NCBI RefSeq assembly: GCF_020102855.1
Contig: NZ_JADHZD010000010.1
Span: 62,001-126,000, forward strand
DNA: 64,000 bases
Direction of reading: 5' to 3'
Source: Nocardioides lacusdianchii
GTDB taxonomy: Bacteria > Actinomycetota > Actinomycetes > Propionibacteriales > Nocardioidaceae
Each line of letters starts with the position of its first letter. The first letter of the stretch is position 1. Below, piece after piece: positions 47,287 through 55,582 of the stretch. Below the pieces are notes generated by a model, which saw only the letters and a program-made list of their open reading frames with translations, was not told the origin of the DNA and made no database searches. The position numbers were made by a program, and so were the translations under genes.

Positions 47287-47781
47287 ATGACCGCCAGCCC
47301 GGCCGTGGCCGCACCGGCCACCCGCACCCGGATCCCCAGCTACCCCGTCCTCGTCGGCATCGTCTACGGCATCTGCGTCGTGGGGATGTCGTGCAGCATC
47401 GTCGCCGAGATGATCTTCGGCTACACCGGCAGCGGCGAGCAGCCGCGCTCCCTCGGCGAGCAGCTCCTCGGCGTGACCGGCTTCGGGACCCTGGGTCTCG
47501 TGGTCTCCGTGCTGTCGGTGCGGTTCCTGCGCTCCGAGCGCCAGCGTCAGGTCGGGGCGATCGTGCTCGGCGTCGCCGCGGTTCCCGCCCTCGCGTTCTT
47601 CTGGTGCGGGATGCCGGCGCTGCTGGGCGCGGGCGCGGCCGCGCTCGCCGGACTGACGAGGGGACGTACGCCGCTCGCCGGGGCAGCGCGTGCCTTCGGG
47701 CTGCTCGGCCTGGCGTTCGCCGTGATCAACCCGATCGTGAACTTCCTCGGGGTGACGATCTCCTGGATCGTCACGTCCTGA
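47287..47781 (+). CDS. Hypothetical membrane protein, putative target of the two-component system
   Basis: The 164-residue protein has four predicted membrane segments (about 20-43, 60-82, 88-124 as one or two, 135-160) and no recognised domain. A gaggaga Shine-Dalgarno precedes the ATG. It is divergent from the histidine kinase operon across an intergenic region with phased repeats, which suggests it is a regulated target, but its function is unknown. Confidence 0.78.
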   Translation: MTASPAVAAPATRTRIPSYPVLVGIVYGICVVGMSCSIVAEMIFGYTGSGEQPRSLGEQLLGVTGFGTLGLVVSVLSVRFLRSERQRQVGAIVLGVAAVPALAFFWCGMPALLGAGAAALAGLTRGRTPLAGAARAFGLLGLAFAVINPIVNFLGVTISWIVTS

Positions 47782-47787
47782 GCGGGC

Positions 47788-49140
47788 TCAGGCGCTGACC
47801 GGCTCCGGCCGCAGCGTCGGGCGGAGCACGAGGAGACCCAGCAGCGGCAGGACGGCGAGCACGAGCAGCGCCGCCGGCATCCCGAGCGGACCGCTGATCC
47901 CGGCCACGACCGCCGAGCCGACGCTGCCGCCGATGAGGAAGAGCAGCGTCGAGACGCCGAGCGCCACCCCACGCACCTCCTGCTGCACCGCGTCGCCCAC
48001 GACGGCGCTCAGGGCCGGCTGCCCCAGCCCGAAGGCGAAGGTCACCAGGATGATGGCCACCACCAGGATCGGGGCGCTCGTCCAGTGGGCCCCGGCCGTG
48101 GCGACGAGCAGGGCGGCCGACGCGACGACGGCCGAGACGGCCAGCGCACGCGCCGGACCGATCCGGTTGAGGGTGGGGCCGGTGACCTGCGGGACGACGA
48201 GCGCCACGACGGCACTCGGCACCATCGCCAGGCCGACCTCCCACGCCTCCCAACCGGCGGACAGCAGCACGGCGGGGAGCGCGATCAGCATGGCGAACCA
48301 CGCCGCCGGCACCGAGGACGCCGCGACCGCGCTGCGGACGACGGTGGAGTTGCGGATCACCTCGACCGGCAGGAAGCCGTCGGGGCGTCGGCGTACGGTC
48401 GCGCGCACGGCCGGCACGCCCAGGATGAGCAGTCCGGCGCCGATGGCGGCGACCAGCAGCCCGGCCGACGGCGACTGCACGAGCAGCACCATCCCCGCGG
48501 CGGTGAGGGCGACGAGGATCGCGCCGACCACGTCGAGGCGGGCGCCGCTGCCGTCGGTCGAGAGCGCGCGCCACAGCAGCGGGACGACGAGGGCGCCGAG
48601 GATCGGCAGGGCCATCACTGCGCGCCAGCCGAAGGCGGCCTCGACGACACCGCCGATGAGCGGACCGAGGCAGCTCACCGCGGCGGCGACACCGGCGAGG
48701 CGACCGAAGGCGAGCCCGCGGATCTCTCCGCTGTAGCGCGCGGACAGCACGGCGACGCCCAGCGTCGGTACGGCGGCAGCGCCCGCGCCCTGCACCATCC
48801 GGGCGCCCAGCAGGACAGGGAAGGTCGGGGCGAGCGCGGCGACCAGCGCACCGATCGACATCAGCACCAGTCCGGCGAGCAGCGGTCCGCGTACGCCGAC
48901 GAGGTCGGAGATCCGGCCGTAGAGGGCGGTGGTCACCGCCAGCATCAGGACGTAGAGGCTGATCGTCCACGCGGCGAGGCCGGGACCCACGCCGAGGTCG
49001 TCGCCCATCAGCGAGAGCGTCACCGCCGCGCTCGAGGACCCCATCCCGGCGAGCCCGAAGAGCAGGCCCAGAAGCATCGACACCCGTCGGGAGTCGTCAG
49101 GCTGGTGGGTCGCAGGGTCGGTCGCGGTAGGGGAGGTCAT
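47788..49140 (-). CDS. MFS transporter (DHA-type drug efflux)
   Basis: The 450-residue protein has 12-14 membrane segments. Motif A is seen as YGRISDLVGVRGPLL and motif C-like as GPLIGGVVEAAFGWRAVM, both usual for drug:H+ antiporters. The N-terminal cytoplasmic 20 residues are polar. It stands alone between a convergent membrane gene and the Tat-exported protein gene; no local regulator is apparent. Substrate unknown. Confidence 0.9.
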   Translation of the reverse strand: MTSPTATDPATHQPDDSRRVSMLLGLLFGLAGMGSSSAAVTLSLMGDDLGVGPGLAAWTISLYVLMLAVTTALYGRISDLVGVRGPLLAGLVLMSIGALVAALAPTFPVLLGARMVQGAGAAAVPTLGVAVLSARYSGEIRGLAFGRLAGVAAAVSCLGPLIGGVVEAAFGWRAVMALPILGALVVPLLWRALSTDGSGARLDVVGAILVALTAAGMVLLVQSPSAGLLVAAIGAGLLILGVPAVRATVRRRPDGFLPVEVIRNSTVVRSAVAASSVPAAWFAMLIALPAVLLSAGWEAWEVGLAMVPSAVVALVVPQVTGPTLNRIGPARALAVSAVVASAALLVATAGAHWTSAPILVVAIILVTFAFGLGQPALSAVVGDAVQQEVRGVALGVSTLLFLIGGSVGSAVVAGISGPLGMPAALLVLAVLPLLGLLVLRPTLRPEPVSA

Positions 49141-49191
49141 CGAGGGATGACAACCGCGCGGGGGTGCCGGTTGTTCCCTGCGGGGTTGCGG

Positions 49192-50037
49192 TTAGGGGCA
49201 GGTCTTCAGCGAGAAGTCGCTCAGGTAGATGCGGTGGTACTGGCCCGTGTTGTTGCCCGAGGCACCGGTGTTCGTCCAGTAGGAGAGCGTGAAGGTCGAG
49301 ATACGGGACAAGTTGTCGTCCGGGAAGTCGATCTTCACGCGGGCACCTGCGGCGTTCTCGTTCTGATTACCGCTGTCCGCGTTGAACCAAGGGTCGTTCA
49401 CCGTTCCCGAACCACGGATGTCATCATCCTTCGTCTGGTCGAAGCTCACGGTGGAGGACAGAGCGACGCGGTCGGCGTACGCCGGGCTCGCCAAGTTGTC
49501 GATGTCAACGATGGAGAAGCTCAACCCCTGAACGGCCACCAGCGCGGAGGAGGGCGAGGGACTGCTGCGGAAGGTGACCGTCAGGTCCTGACGGTTGTTG
49601 TATCCCTGCGGGCTGATCTGCTGCAGGCGCACGCCACGCTCACCGGAGCCGAGGCCGCCAAGGTTCGTGATGACGGGATCCTGAAGCGTGCCGTTGTTCC
49701 CTGAGCCGGGAGGCACCGAGAGGTTGCGGGTCTCCGACGGGCTCGACCCCGGGATGTTGCCATCGCCCCTGCCGCGGCCGCGGAAGACGGTGGAGAAGTG
49801 GACATAGATGGTCTGGCCAGCCGGCGACGAGGGCACCGTCGCGTAGGACGTGTTCCCGCTGTGGTTGTAAGTAACTGACCCCCAGTTCAGCAAGAAGCTC
49901 CGCGGCGAGGCGCACGTTGAGGCGGCGAACGCCGGTGCTGCCGTCGCGACCGCGACCACGGGCACGCTCCACGCAGCGCCCCTGACCAGGTTGCGCCGCG
50001 ACGCGCGCAGGCCCTGTGCTTCAGTACCGAGTTCCAT
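49192..50037 (-). CDS. Tat-exported protein of unknown function (paralog 1)
   Basis: The 281-residue protein has a twin-arginine signal (SRRNLVRGAAWSVPVVAVATAAP in pieces) cleaved near AFA-AS. The mature chain opens with a Cys (STCASP) and ends KTCP, so one disulfide may join its ends. The body is Ser/Asn/Gly-rich beta-like sequence with VTFRSSPSPSSAL, GLSFSIVDIDNL and GSGTVNDPWFN. Matching blocks occur in the next gene. I do not recognise the family. A GTG at 50058 is an alternative start. Confidence 0.78.
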   Translation of the reverse strand: MELGTEAQGLRASRRNLVRGAAWSVPVVAVATAAPAFAASTCASPRSFLLNWGSVTYNHSGNTSYATVPSSPAGQTIYVHFSTVFRGRGRGDGNIPGSSPSETRNLSVPPGSGNNGTLQDPVITNLGGLGSGERGVRLQQISPQGYNNRQDLTVTFRSSPSPSSALVAVQGLSFSIVDIDNLASPAYADRVALSSTVSFDQTKDDDIRGSGTVNDPWFNADSGNQNENAAGARVKIDFPDDNLSRISTFTLSYWTNTGASGNNTGQYHRIYLSDFSLKTCP

Positions 50038-50195
50038 CGGTCGTTTCCCATCGATCACGAGCGACCCCCCAGGTGGTCACCTCGTCAACTACGGTAGGGA
50101 TGGACTACCTACGGGACAGTAACAATCTGGTTTCGTCGAATGCGATCTGAGTCACATCTTGGGCGAACCTAGACAAACCGGTCTTGCGCCATCTG

Positions 50196-50903
50196 CTAAA
50201 CGCACGTCCGCAGGCGCATCTGCCTAATCCGCACCACGTGCTGGGCGCTGGTGAGAGGACCGACTGTCGAGTAGAAGCGCAGCGTCAACGAGGTGATCGG
50301 CACCAGTCCGTTGGGATAGGTCACGGTCACGGTCTGGTTCGCCGCGTTGTCCCCGCTCGCCCCAGTGGTCCGCCAGGGGTTGTCGCTGGTTCCTGTGCCC
50401 GTCACCGCGGAGCCCTGGGTCACGGCCGGGGCCTGGGGGGCGCCCGCGAGGAACACGTGGTCGAAGTAGCTGCCGAAAACGCGATCGATGTCGTCGATGG
50501 AGAACGTGAGCCCGTAGACGTCCTGCGTGAACGCGAACGTCACGGTCTGGAAGTTTCTCTCGGGGCTGAGCGAGCGGGTCGTCGGAGAGTTGTTCACCAG
50601 GCTGATCGAGTCCTGCGTTGCCGCAACCGAGCCCGGCGTCAGGTTCTGGGAGTTGAGCGATCCGGGGCCGCGCAGGATCGAGCTGTAGCCCGCCCTCACG
50701 TTGACGACCGGCGCCCCGGCGACCGACCCCGTCTGCCGCGTCGTGGAGTAGGACGACGACCAGGCCACCGGCAGCAGCGCGGTCCTGTTCGCGCACGGGG
50801 ACGCCGCGAACGCGGGAGCCGTGGCAGCAACGGCGACCACAGGCACGCTCCACGCCGCTCCCCTCACGACGCTGCGTCGGGACGGATTGACGTGCTGAAC
50901 CAT
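50196..50903 (-). CDS. Tat-exported protein of unknown function (paralog 2)
   Basis: The 235-residue paralog of the neighbour has a Tat signal SRRSVVRGAAWSVPVVAVAATAP (in pieces), a mature start ASPCANR and an end LRTCV, again with terminal Cys residues. Shared blocks are LTFSIDDIDRVF against LSFSIVDIDNL, GTGTSDNPW against GSGTVNDPW, VTFAFTQD against VTFRSSPS, and LTLRFYSTVGP...RIRQMRLRTC against FTLSYWTNTGA...RIYLSDFSLKTC. An attttA (TAAAAT on the minus strand, 50945-50950) may be its -10. Function unknown. Confidence 0.78.
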   Translation of the reverse strand: MVQHVNPSRRSVVRGAAWSVPVVAVAATAPAFAASPCANRTALLPVAWSSSYSTTRQTGSVAGAPVVNVRAGYSSILRGPGSLNSQNLTPGSVAATQDSISLVNNSPTTRSLSPERNFQTVTFAFTQDVYGLTFSIDDIDRVFGSYFDHVFLAGAPQAPAVTQGSAVTGTGTSDNPWRTTGASGDNAANQTVTVTYPNGLVPITSLTLRFYSTVGPLTSAQHVVRIRQMRLRTCV

Positions 50904-51049
50904 CGATGTCCCCCCGGACCATCCGCATCGAACGAACCGTCAAGATTTTACTAAGGAGCCCTAGGTCGCAACAGCCGGAAAGCGCATGACCTCGCTGCGC
51001 CTGGCCGCTTCGCCCGCCGCTGCGGCGGACACCACCTACGATCACGCCC

Positions 51050-52039
51050 ATGTCATCTGCTCCGGTCGCCGCGGTCCTGGTCGCGCTGACCCTCGCGGCG
51101 GTGCTGGCGACGAGCGGCGTCGCCAAGCTGCGCGACCGGGTCGCCACGCGGGACGCCTTCGACGCACTGCGAGTGCCGGGCGTCGTGCCGAAGGACGCTG
51201 CGGCCGGGGCGCTCCCCTGGGCGGAGCTCGCCCTCGCCGCCCTGCTGCTCGTGACCCCCGCTCCCCAGCTCGCGCCGGTCGCGGTCGCCGTGCTCGTGCT
51301 GATGCTCGCCTACACCGCTCTCATCGCCCGCGCGCTGGGCTTCGAGGAGCCGGTCGCCTGCTCGTGCTTCGGCAGCATCGGTCGCCATGACGTCGACCGC
51401 ACGACCCTCGCCCGCAACCTGCTCCTGACCCTCCTGGCCGCAGCCCTCACCTGGTTCGCGTTCGCGGGCGTATCGGTCCCGGCAGCCGCGGTCGACCTCG
51501 ACACCGGCGGGTGGTGGGCGCTGCTCGCCGCTGCAGCGGGGGCCACGGTCGCCGTGCTGGTGGTCGGCGCTCCGTCGCCCTCCGGCGCCGCGCCCGAGGC
51601 CGAGCTGCTCGACTACGAGCGGCAGGCCATCCCCTACGGCGTGCTCGCGCTGCCCGACGGGCGGACGTCCTCGCTGGTCGAGCTGGCCTCGACGCAGGCG
51701 CGCCTGCTCGTCGTGCTCAGCCCCGGCTGCGGTCCCTGCGTCCGCACCGCCGAGCACCTCGACGACTGGGCCGCGCGTCTCGCCCCGGCCGTCGGGCTGC
51801 TGGCGGTCTATCCCGACGTCGCCTCGGCGGCCGCGGCCCCGCAGCACGCGCGCGAGCTCTCGGCCTCCGAGCCCGAGCTCAACGTGCGCCGCGTCTTCTC
51901 CGCGGGGACGCCCTCAGCGGTCCTCCTCGGCGCCGACGGCTACCTCGCCGGCGGCCCCGTCGCGGGCGAGGACGCGGTCGCGGAGTTCGTCGAGGACGTG
52001 CTGTCCGTCCTGGCCGACGAGCCCAGTCCGGCCGAGTAG
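51050..52039 (+). CDS. MauE-like membrane domain fused to a thioredoxin-like domain
   Basis: The 329-residue protein has an N-terminal four-helix MauE/DoxX-like membrane part with VACSCFGSIG (Cys104, Cys106). A further helix ends near 173, then a thioredoxin-like domain has LSPGCGPCVRT (CxxC 227-230). The layout resembles disulfide-relay proteins that pass electrons from a membrane Cys pair to an extracytoplasmic redoxin. The real partner is unknown. TACGAT ends 7 bases before the ATG (51037-51042). The glycosyltransferase gene follows after 27 bases. Confidence 0.88.
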   Translation: MSSAPVAAVLVALTLAAVLATSGVAKLRDRVATRDAFDALRVPGVVPKDAAAGALPWAELALAALLLVTPAPQLAPVAVAVLVLMLAYTALIARALGFEEPVACSCFGSIGRHDVDRTTLARNLLLTLLAAALTWFAFAGVSVPAAAVDLDTGGWWALLAAAAGATVAVLVVGAPSPSGAAPEAELLDYERQAIPYGVLALPDGRTSSLVELASTQARLLVVLSPGCGPCVRTAEHLDDWAARLAPAVGLLAVYPDVASAAAAPQHARELSASEPELNVRRVFSAGTPSAVLLGADGYLAGGPVAGEDAVAEFVEDVLSVLADEPSPAE

Positions 52040-52066
52040 CCGGCCGCGGCTCCCTAGGATCGTCGC

Positions 52067-53950
52067 GTGCCCGAGCCTGCCCTGTCCGTCGTCGTCCCCA
52101 CCCGGGGCGGCGTACGCCGGCTCCCGGTGCTGCTCGACGCCCTCGCCGCCCAGTCGCTCGTCGAGCCCTGGGAGGTCGTGGTCGTCCTCGACGGTGACGT
52201 CGACGGCAGTCGCGCGCTCCTCGAGTCGTACGCCGACCGCGTCCCGCTGCGCATCGTCGAGCACACCGGCGGGACCGGCGTCGGCGCGGCGCTGGCCGCG
52301 GGCTACGAGGCAGCTCGCGGCGAGATCGTCATGCGCTGCGACGACGACCTCACCCCCCGGCCAGGCTTCCTCGCCGCCCACCTCGCGCGCCACCGCTCCC
52401 GACCGTCCGGGTCGCCCCCGCTGGGCGTCGTCTCGATGACGCGCGACGTCTTTGCTGACACGGCGTACGCCGCGGCGTACGGCCGACCGGCCAACCAGCG
52501 CCTGCTCGCGCAGGCCTACGCCCGCCCCGCCGACGAGCGCTGGCGGCACTGGGCGGCGTGCAACTCCGTGCCGCGCGCGGCCTACGAGGCGGTCGGCGGC
52601 TTCGACCCCACGCTGGGCTACCGCGAGGACTCCGAGCTCGGACTGCGGCTCGCGCAGGCGGGCGTCGAGATCGTCGTCGACCCCGACCTGGAGGTCGAGC
52701 ACCGCGCTCCCGCGCCCGACACCGCGACCCGCGCCGCGCGCGCCTTCACCTCCGGCGCCTCGACCGTCGCCTTCGACGAGCGGCACCCCGGCACGCACAC
52801 CGTCACGAGCCACGCGCCGCGCGATGCATGGGGTAGGGCGGTCGCTGCGGCAGCCGGTCGGATCGGGTCGCGCGAGCGTGCCGCCGCCCTCGGTCGCCAC
52901 ATCGACCACGTCCTCCCCCGCCTCCCCGAGGCGGCACGCGGCAAGGCGATCGCCTGGGCCGTCGAGGCGGCCGCCGTCGCCGGTCGACGGGTCGGCGACA
53001 CCATCTGGGTGCGCGACGTGCCCGGCGCCCCGCTCGACACGGTGAGCGTCGTGGTGCCGCACCACGGCGACCCCGCGCCCACGCTCGCGCTGGTCGAGCA
53101 GCTGCTCGCGCAGACGCACCCCGTGCAGGTCGTCGTCGCCGACGACGCCTCACCTGTCCCCTTCCCCGACCGCGAGGGGATCGAGGTCGTGCGGCGCGCC
53201 ACCAACGGCGGCTTCGGCGCCAACGTCAACGCCGGCGCGGCCGCGGTCACCGGCGAGGCGATGCTGGTGCTCAACAGCGACCTCGACCTCGAGCCGACCT
53301 TCGTCGCCGACTTGGTCGCCGCGGCGCGCACCCACCCGCGCGCTGTGCTCGCGCCGCGCATGGTCGACGAGCGCGGCACAGAGGCGTGGGTCGGCCGCGA
53401 CTTCCCTCGCGTGCGCCACCAGGTCGCCGCCTGGCTGACCCCGCTCGCCCGCTTCCGCAGCACGACCGCCTGGCACCGGGCAGTCGGCCACGACGTACGC
53501 GCCCACCGCACCGAGGCCGAGGTCGACTGGGTCGTCGGTGCCGCGATGTGGATCCCGGTCGCGGACTTCCGCGCCGTCGGCGGCTTCGACGAGCGCTTCT
53601 TCATGAACTCCGAGGAAGTCGACCTCCAGCGGCGCCTGCGCGAACGTGGCCTGTCGGTCGTCGCGCTCCGCTCACCGACCGTCGTGCACGCCGGCGGCGG
53701 GTCGTCACCGTCGGAGTCTCGACGGCGGTGGCTCGTCGAGGGCCAACTGCTCTACGCCGACAAGTGGGGCTCGCGTCGCGCGCTGCAGGCCGCCCTCGGC
53801 GCCGCGACCGGGGTCAATCTCGTGTTCAACGCGGCGCGACGCGCGGCAGGCAGCGAGGTACGACCCCTCGAAACGGCGCGCCACGAGATGTCGATGACGC
53901 TTGGCGACCGAACGCACCAGCCGCGTTGCGCATCCCGTCCCGAGCACTGA
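52067..53950 (+). CDS. Tandem-domain family 2 glycosyltransferase
   Basis: The 627-residue protein has two GT-A domains. The first (about 1-250) begins LSVVVPTRGG and has CDDDLTPRPGF as DXD. The second (about 325-600) begins VSVVVPHHGDP, has NSDLDLEPTF, and has MWIPVADFRAVGGFDERFFMNSEEVDLQRRLRERG in pieces, like rhamnosyl/galactofuranosyl transferases. It probably adds two sugars in surface polysaccharide assembly. GC-rich like the flank, it marks the left border of the polysaccharide locus. The GTG start lies 6 bases after TAGGAT. Confidence 0.9.
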   Translation: MPEPALSVVVPTRGGVRRLPVLLDALAAQSLVEPWEVVVVLDGDVDGSRALLESYADRVPLRIVEHTGGTGVGAALAAGYEAARGEIVMRCDDDLTPRPGFLAAHLARHRSRPSGSPPLGVVSMTRDVFADTAYAAAYGRPANQRLLAQAYARPADERWRHWAACNSVPRAAYEAVGGFDPTLGYREDSELGLRLAQAGVEIVVDPDLEVEHRAPAPDTATRAARAFTSGASTVAFDERHPGTHTVTSHAPRDAWGRAVAAAAGRIGSRERAAALGRHIDHVLPRLPEAARGKAIAWAVEAAAVAGRRVGDTIWVRDVPGAPLDTVSVVVPHHGDPAPTLALVEQLLAQTHPVQVVVADDASPVPFPDREGIEVVRRATNGGFGANVNAGAAAVTGEAMLVLNSDLDLEPTFVADLVAAARTHPRAVLAPRMVDERGTEAWVGRDFPRVRHQVAAWLTPLARFRSTTAWHRAVGHDVRAHRTEAEVDWVVGAAMWIPVADFRAVGGFDERFFMNSEEVDLQRRLRERGLSVVALRSPTVVHAGGGSSPSESRRRWLVEGQLLYADKWGSRRALQAALGAATGVNLVFNAARRAAGSEVRPLETARHEMSMTLGDRTHQPRCASRPEH

Positions 53951-54012
53951 CGGCAGTTATGCAGGAGCACATTGCCGATCCAGTCGACAATCCGAGCGTA
54001 CGTCGACTTTCT

Positions 54013-55224
54013 TCAGCTCGGCCACGCTTTGCGCAGGTCGGCGTCGAACGTGTCGACCGAGTAAAGCGACCACGCCCATTGTTGCGCTCGGTCGGCCCGC
54101 TCTTGGTGGTCGGAAGGACTACGCAGGACGTCGCTGATCGCCGCTCCCATGCCCGCGGCCGAATCAGTGCAACGTACGAACAGCTCGGCGCCTCCCACCC
54201 CTTCAGCGCCGACGGAGGTCGTCACCACAGGAACGCCGTGAAGAAGGGCTTCCACCGTCTTGAACTTGACCCCCGCGCCGCGCATGACGGGGACAAGCAC
54301 AACAGTCGCCCGCCGATACTCAGCCGGCAGATCTTCGACGTACCCCGCGATCTCCACGGACGGGTAGCCGGCGGAGCGCTCCCTGAGTACCTCACTGGCG
54401 CCCTTGCCCACGAGACGTAACCGCGCCTGCGGATGGTCAACGACGACGTCAGGCCAGACGTGTGTCAAAACCCATTGTGCTGCCTCGTCGTTCTCGGGTC
54501 GCGACAGATAACTCACCACCAGCACGGTTTCCTGCTCGCCCGGACGGTGCTCGACCGGGGCACCCAGCCCCAGCGGCGGCCTGATGACCCGAGCGTGTGG
54601 CGGATGGTCCAGAAGAGCAGCATCCTTGTCACTGAACACCACCACCTCGTCCAACCGGTCGACCATTCGACGCTCGTGTCGGCGCGCCTGCCACGTGAGG
54701 AATCTCCTTCGCACGGCTGAGGAGCGCCCGGAGACAGGCCTCCGGGACAAGGACTGTGAGAGCACGTCGTGGAAGGTTCCCGAAACGAACGCTCGAGAGT
54801 TGATCGACTGGACGAGACGAAGCAAACGGATCGAGTCGGCCCACTGCAGATCAATGACATCGGCACTCCGCAGCGCATCTCGGGCGGATCGAGACGTCAA
54901 CAGCTCGGCGACTAAGGGCAGGTAAGGCATGCCGGGATCGAAGCGACGTAGCCACGTGTCTAGATTCAGGGAGAGCCGGTTCATCGCTGCTTGGCGCCTG
55001 GTCATGGCTGGCGTCAGGCCCAGGGGAACAACACACTGGGGCGCGCCGGGCTGTAGCGCGGCCTCACGGTTGGTGCGCGTTCCAGGGACGAAGACGGTCA
55101 AGTCCGCGTCCGACTCCACTGTTCGTGTCCATTGCGACAGATACCTCCCTCCAGCATGGGGAACTTCGTCGTACCCCAAGGTCGAAGCCAGTTGGACCAC
55201 CTTGATGCGCGCCACGTGATTCAT
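54013..55224 (-). CDS. Family 4 glycosyltransferase
   Basis: The 403-residue GT-B enzyme starts IKVVQLASTLGYDEVPHAGGRYLSQW in pieces, with VVSYLSRPENDEAAQW at the donor domain start and ATVVLVPVMRGAGVKFKTVEALLHGVPVVTT, where the E-x7-E-like GVKFKTVEAL binds the nucleotide sugar. It is probably part of a surface glycan pathway. Codon use is more mixed and GC lower than the genes before 54 kb. Confidence 0.9.
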   Translation of the reverse strand: MNHVARIKVVQLASTLGYDEVPHAGGRYLSQWTRTVESDADLTVFVPGTRTNREAALQPGAPQCVVPLGLTPAMTRRQAAMNRLSLNLDTWLRRFDPGMPYLPLVAELLTSRSARDALRSADVIDLQWADSIRLLRLVQSINSRAFVSGTFHDVLSQSLSRRPVSGRSSAVRRRFLTWQARRHERRMVDRLDEVVVFSDKDAALLDHPPHARVIRPPLGLGAPVEHRPGEQETVLVVSYLSRPENDEAAQWVLTHVWPDVVVDHPQARLRLVGKGASEVLRERSAGYPSVEIAGYVEDLPAEYRRATVVLVPVMRGAGVKFKTVEALLHGVPVVTTSVGAEGVGGAELFVRCTDSAAGMGAAISDVLRSPSDHQERADRAQQWAWSLYSVDTFDADLRKAWPS

Positions 55225-55582
55225 GCTGACAGGCTGCGGCGGCCGGCGCTTCGGTTTACGTGTTCCCCGCAGATCGCCGCGCGCTCACAGAAGGGTCGGC
55301 TACCTCTCAACACGCTCCGCAAGCTACCAGCGCGCCGGCGACGCGACGTGCTGCTGTCGAGCCCTTAGTAGCACACGTGCCTATCGATGCATCGACATCG
55401 CAGAGACGATGACGACAAGGAATCGATGTGTCGCACTGCGAAGCGAAGACCCCTGATAGGGCACGGCAAAGCGTTGTTGCTGCTTCAGTCAGGAGTCGAC
55501 AGGGCTACCGCCATGAAGCGGATCACGTCTCGATTCGAGCAGGATGCCCCGGCGGTGAGAGGCCAGCAGGCAGACTGTCCAC
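55225..55582. other. 358-base intergenic region in the glycan locus
   Basis: No gene is supported in this gap between divergent GT4 and ABC genes. It is less GC-rich than flanking DNA. The only structure seen is the perfect palindrome tcgatgcatcga at 55384-55395. Short ORFs here lack convincing starts. It probably carries the two divergent promoters. Confidence 0.5.
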
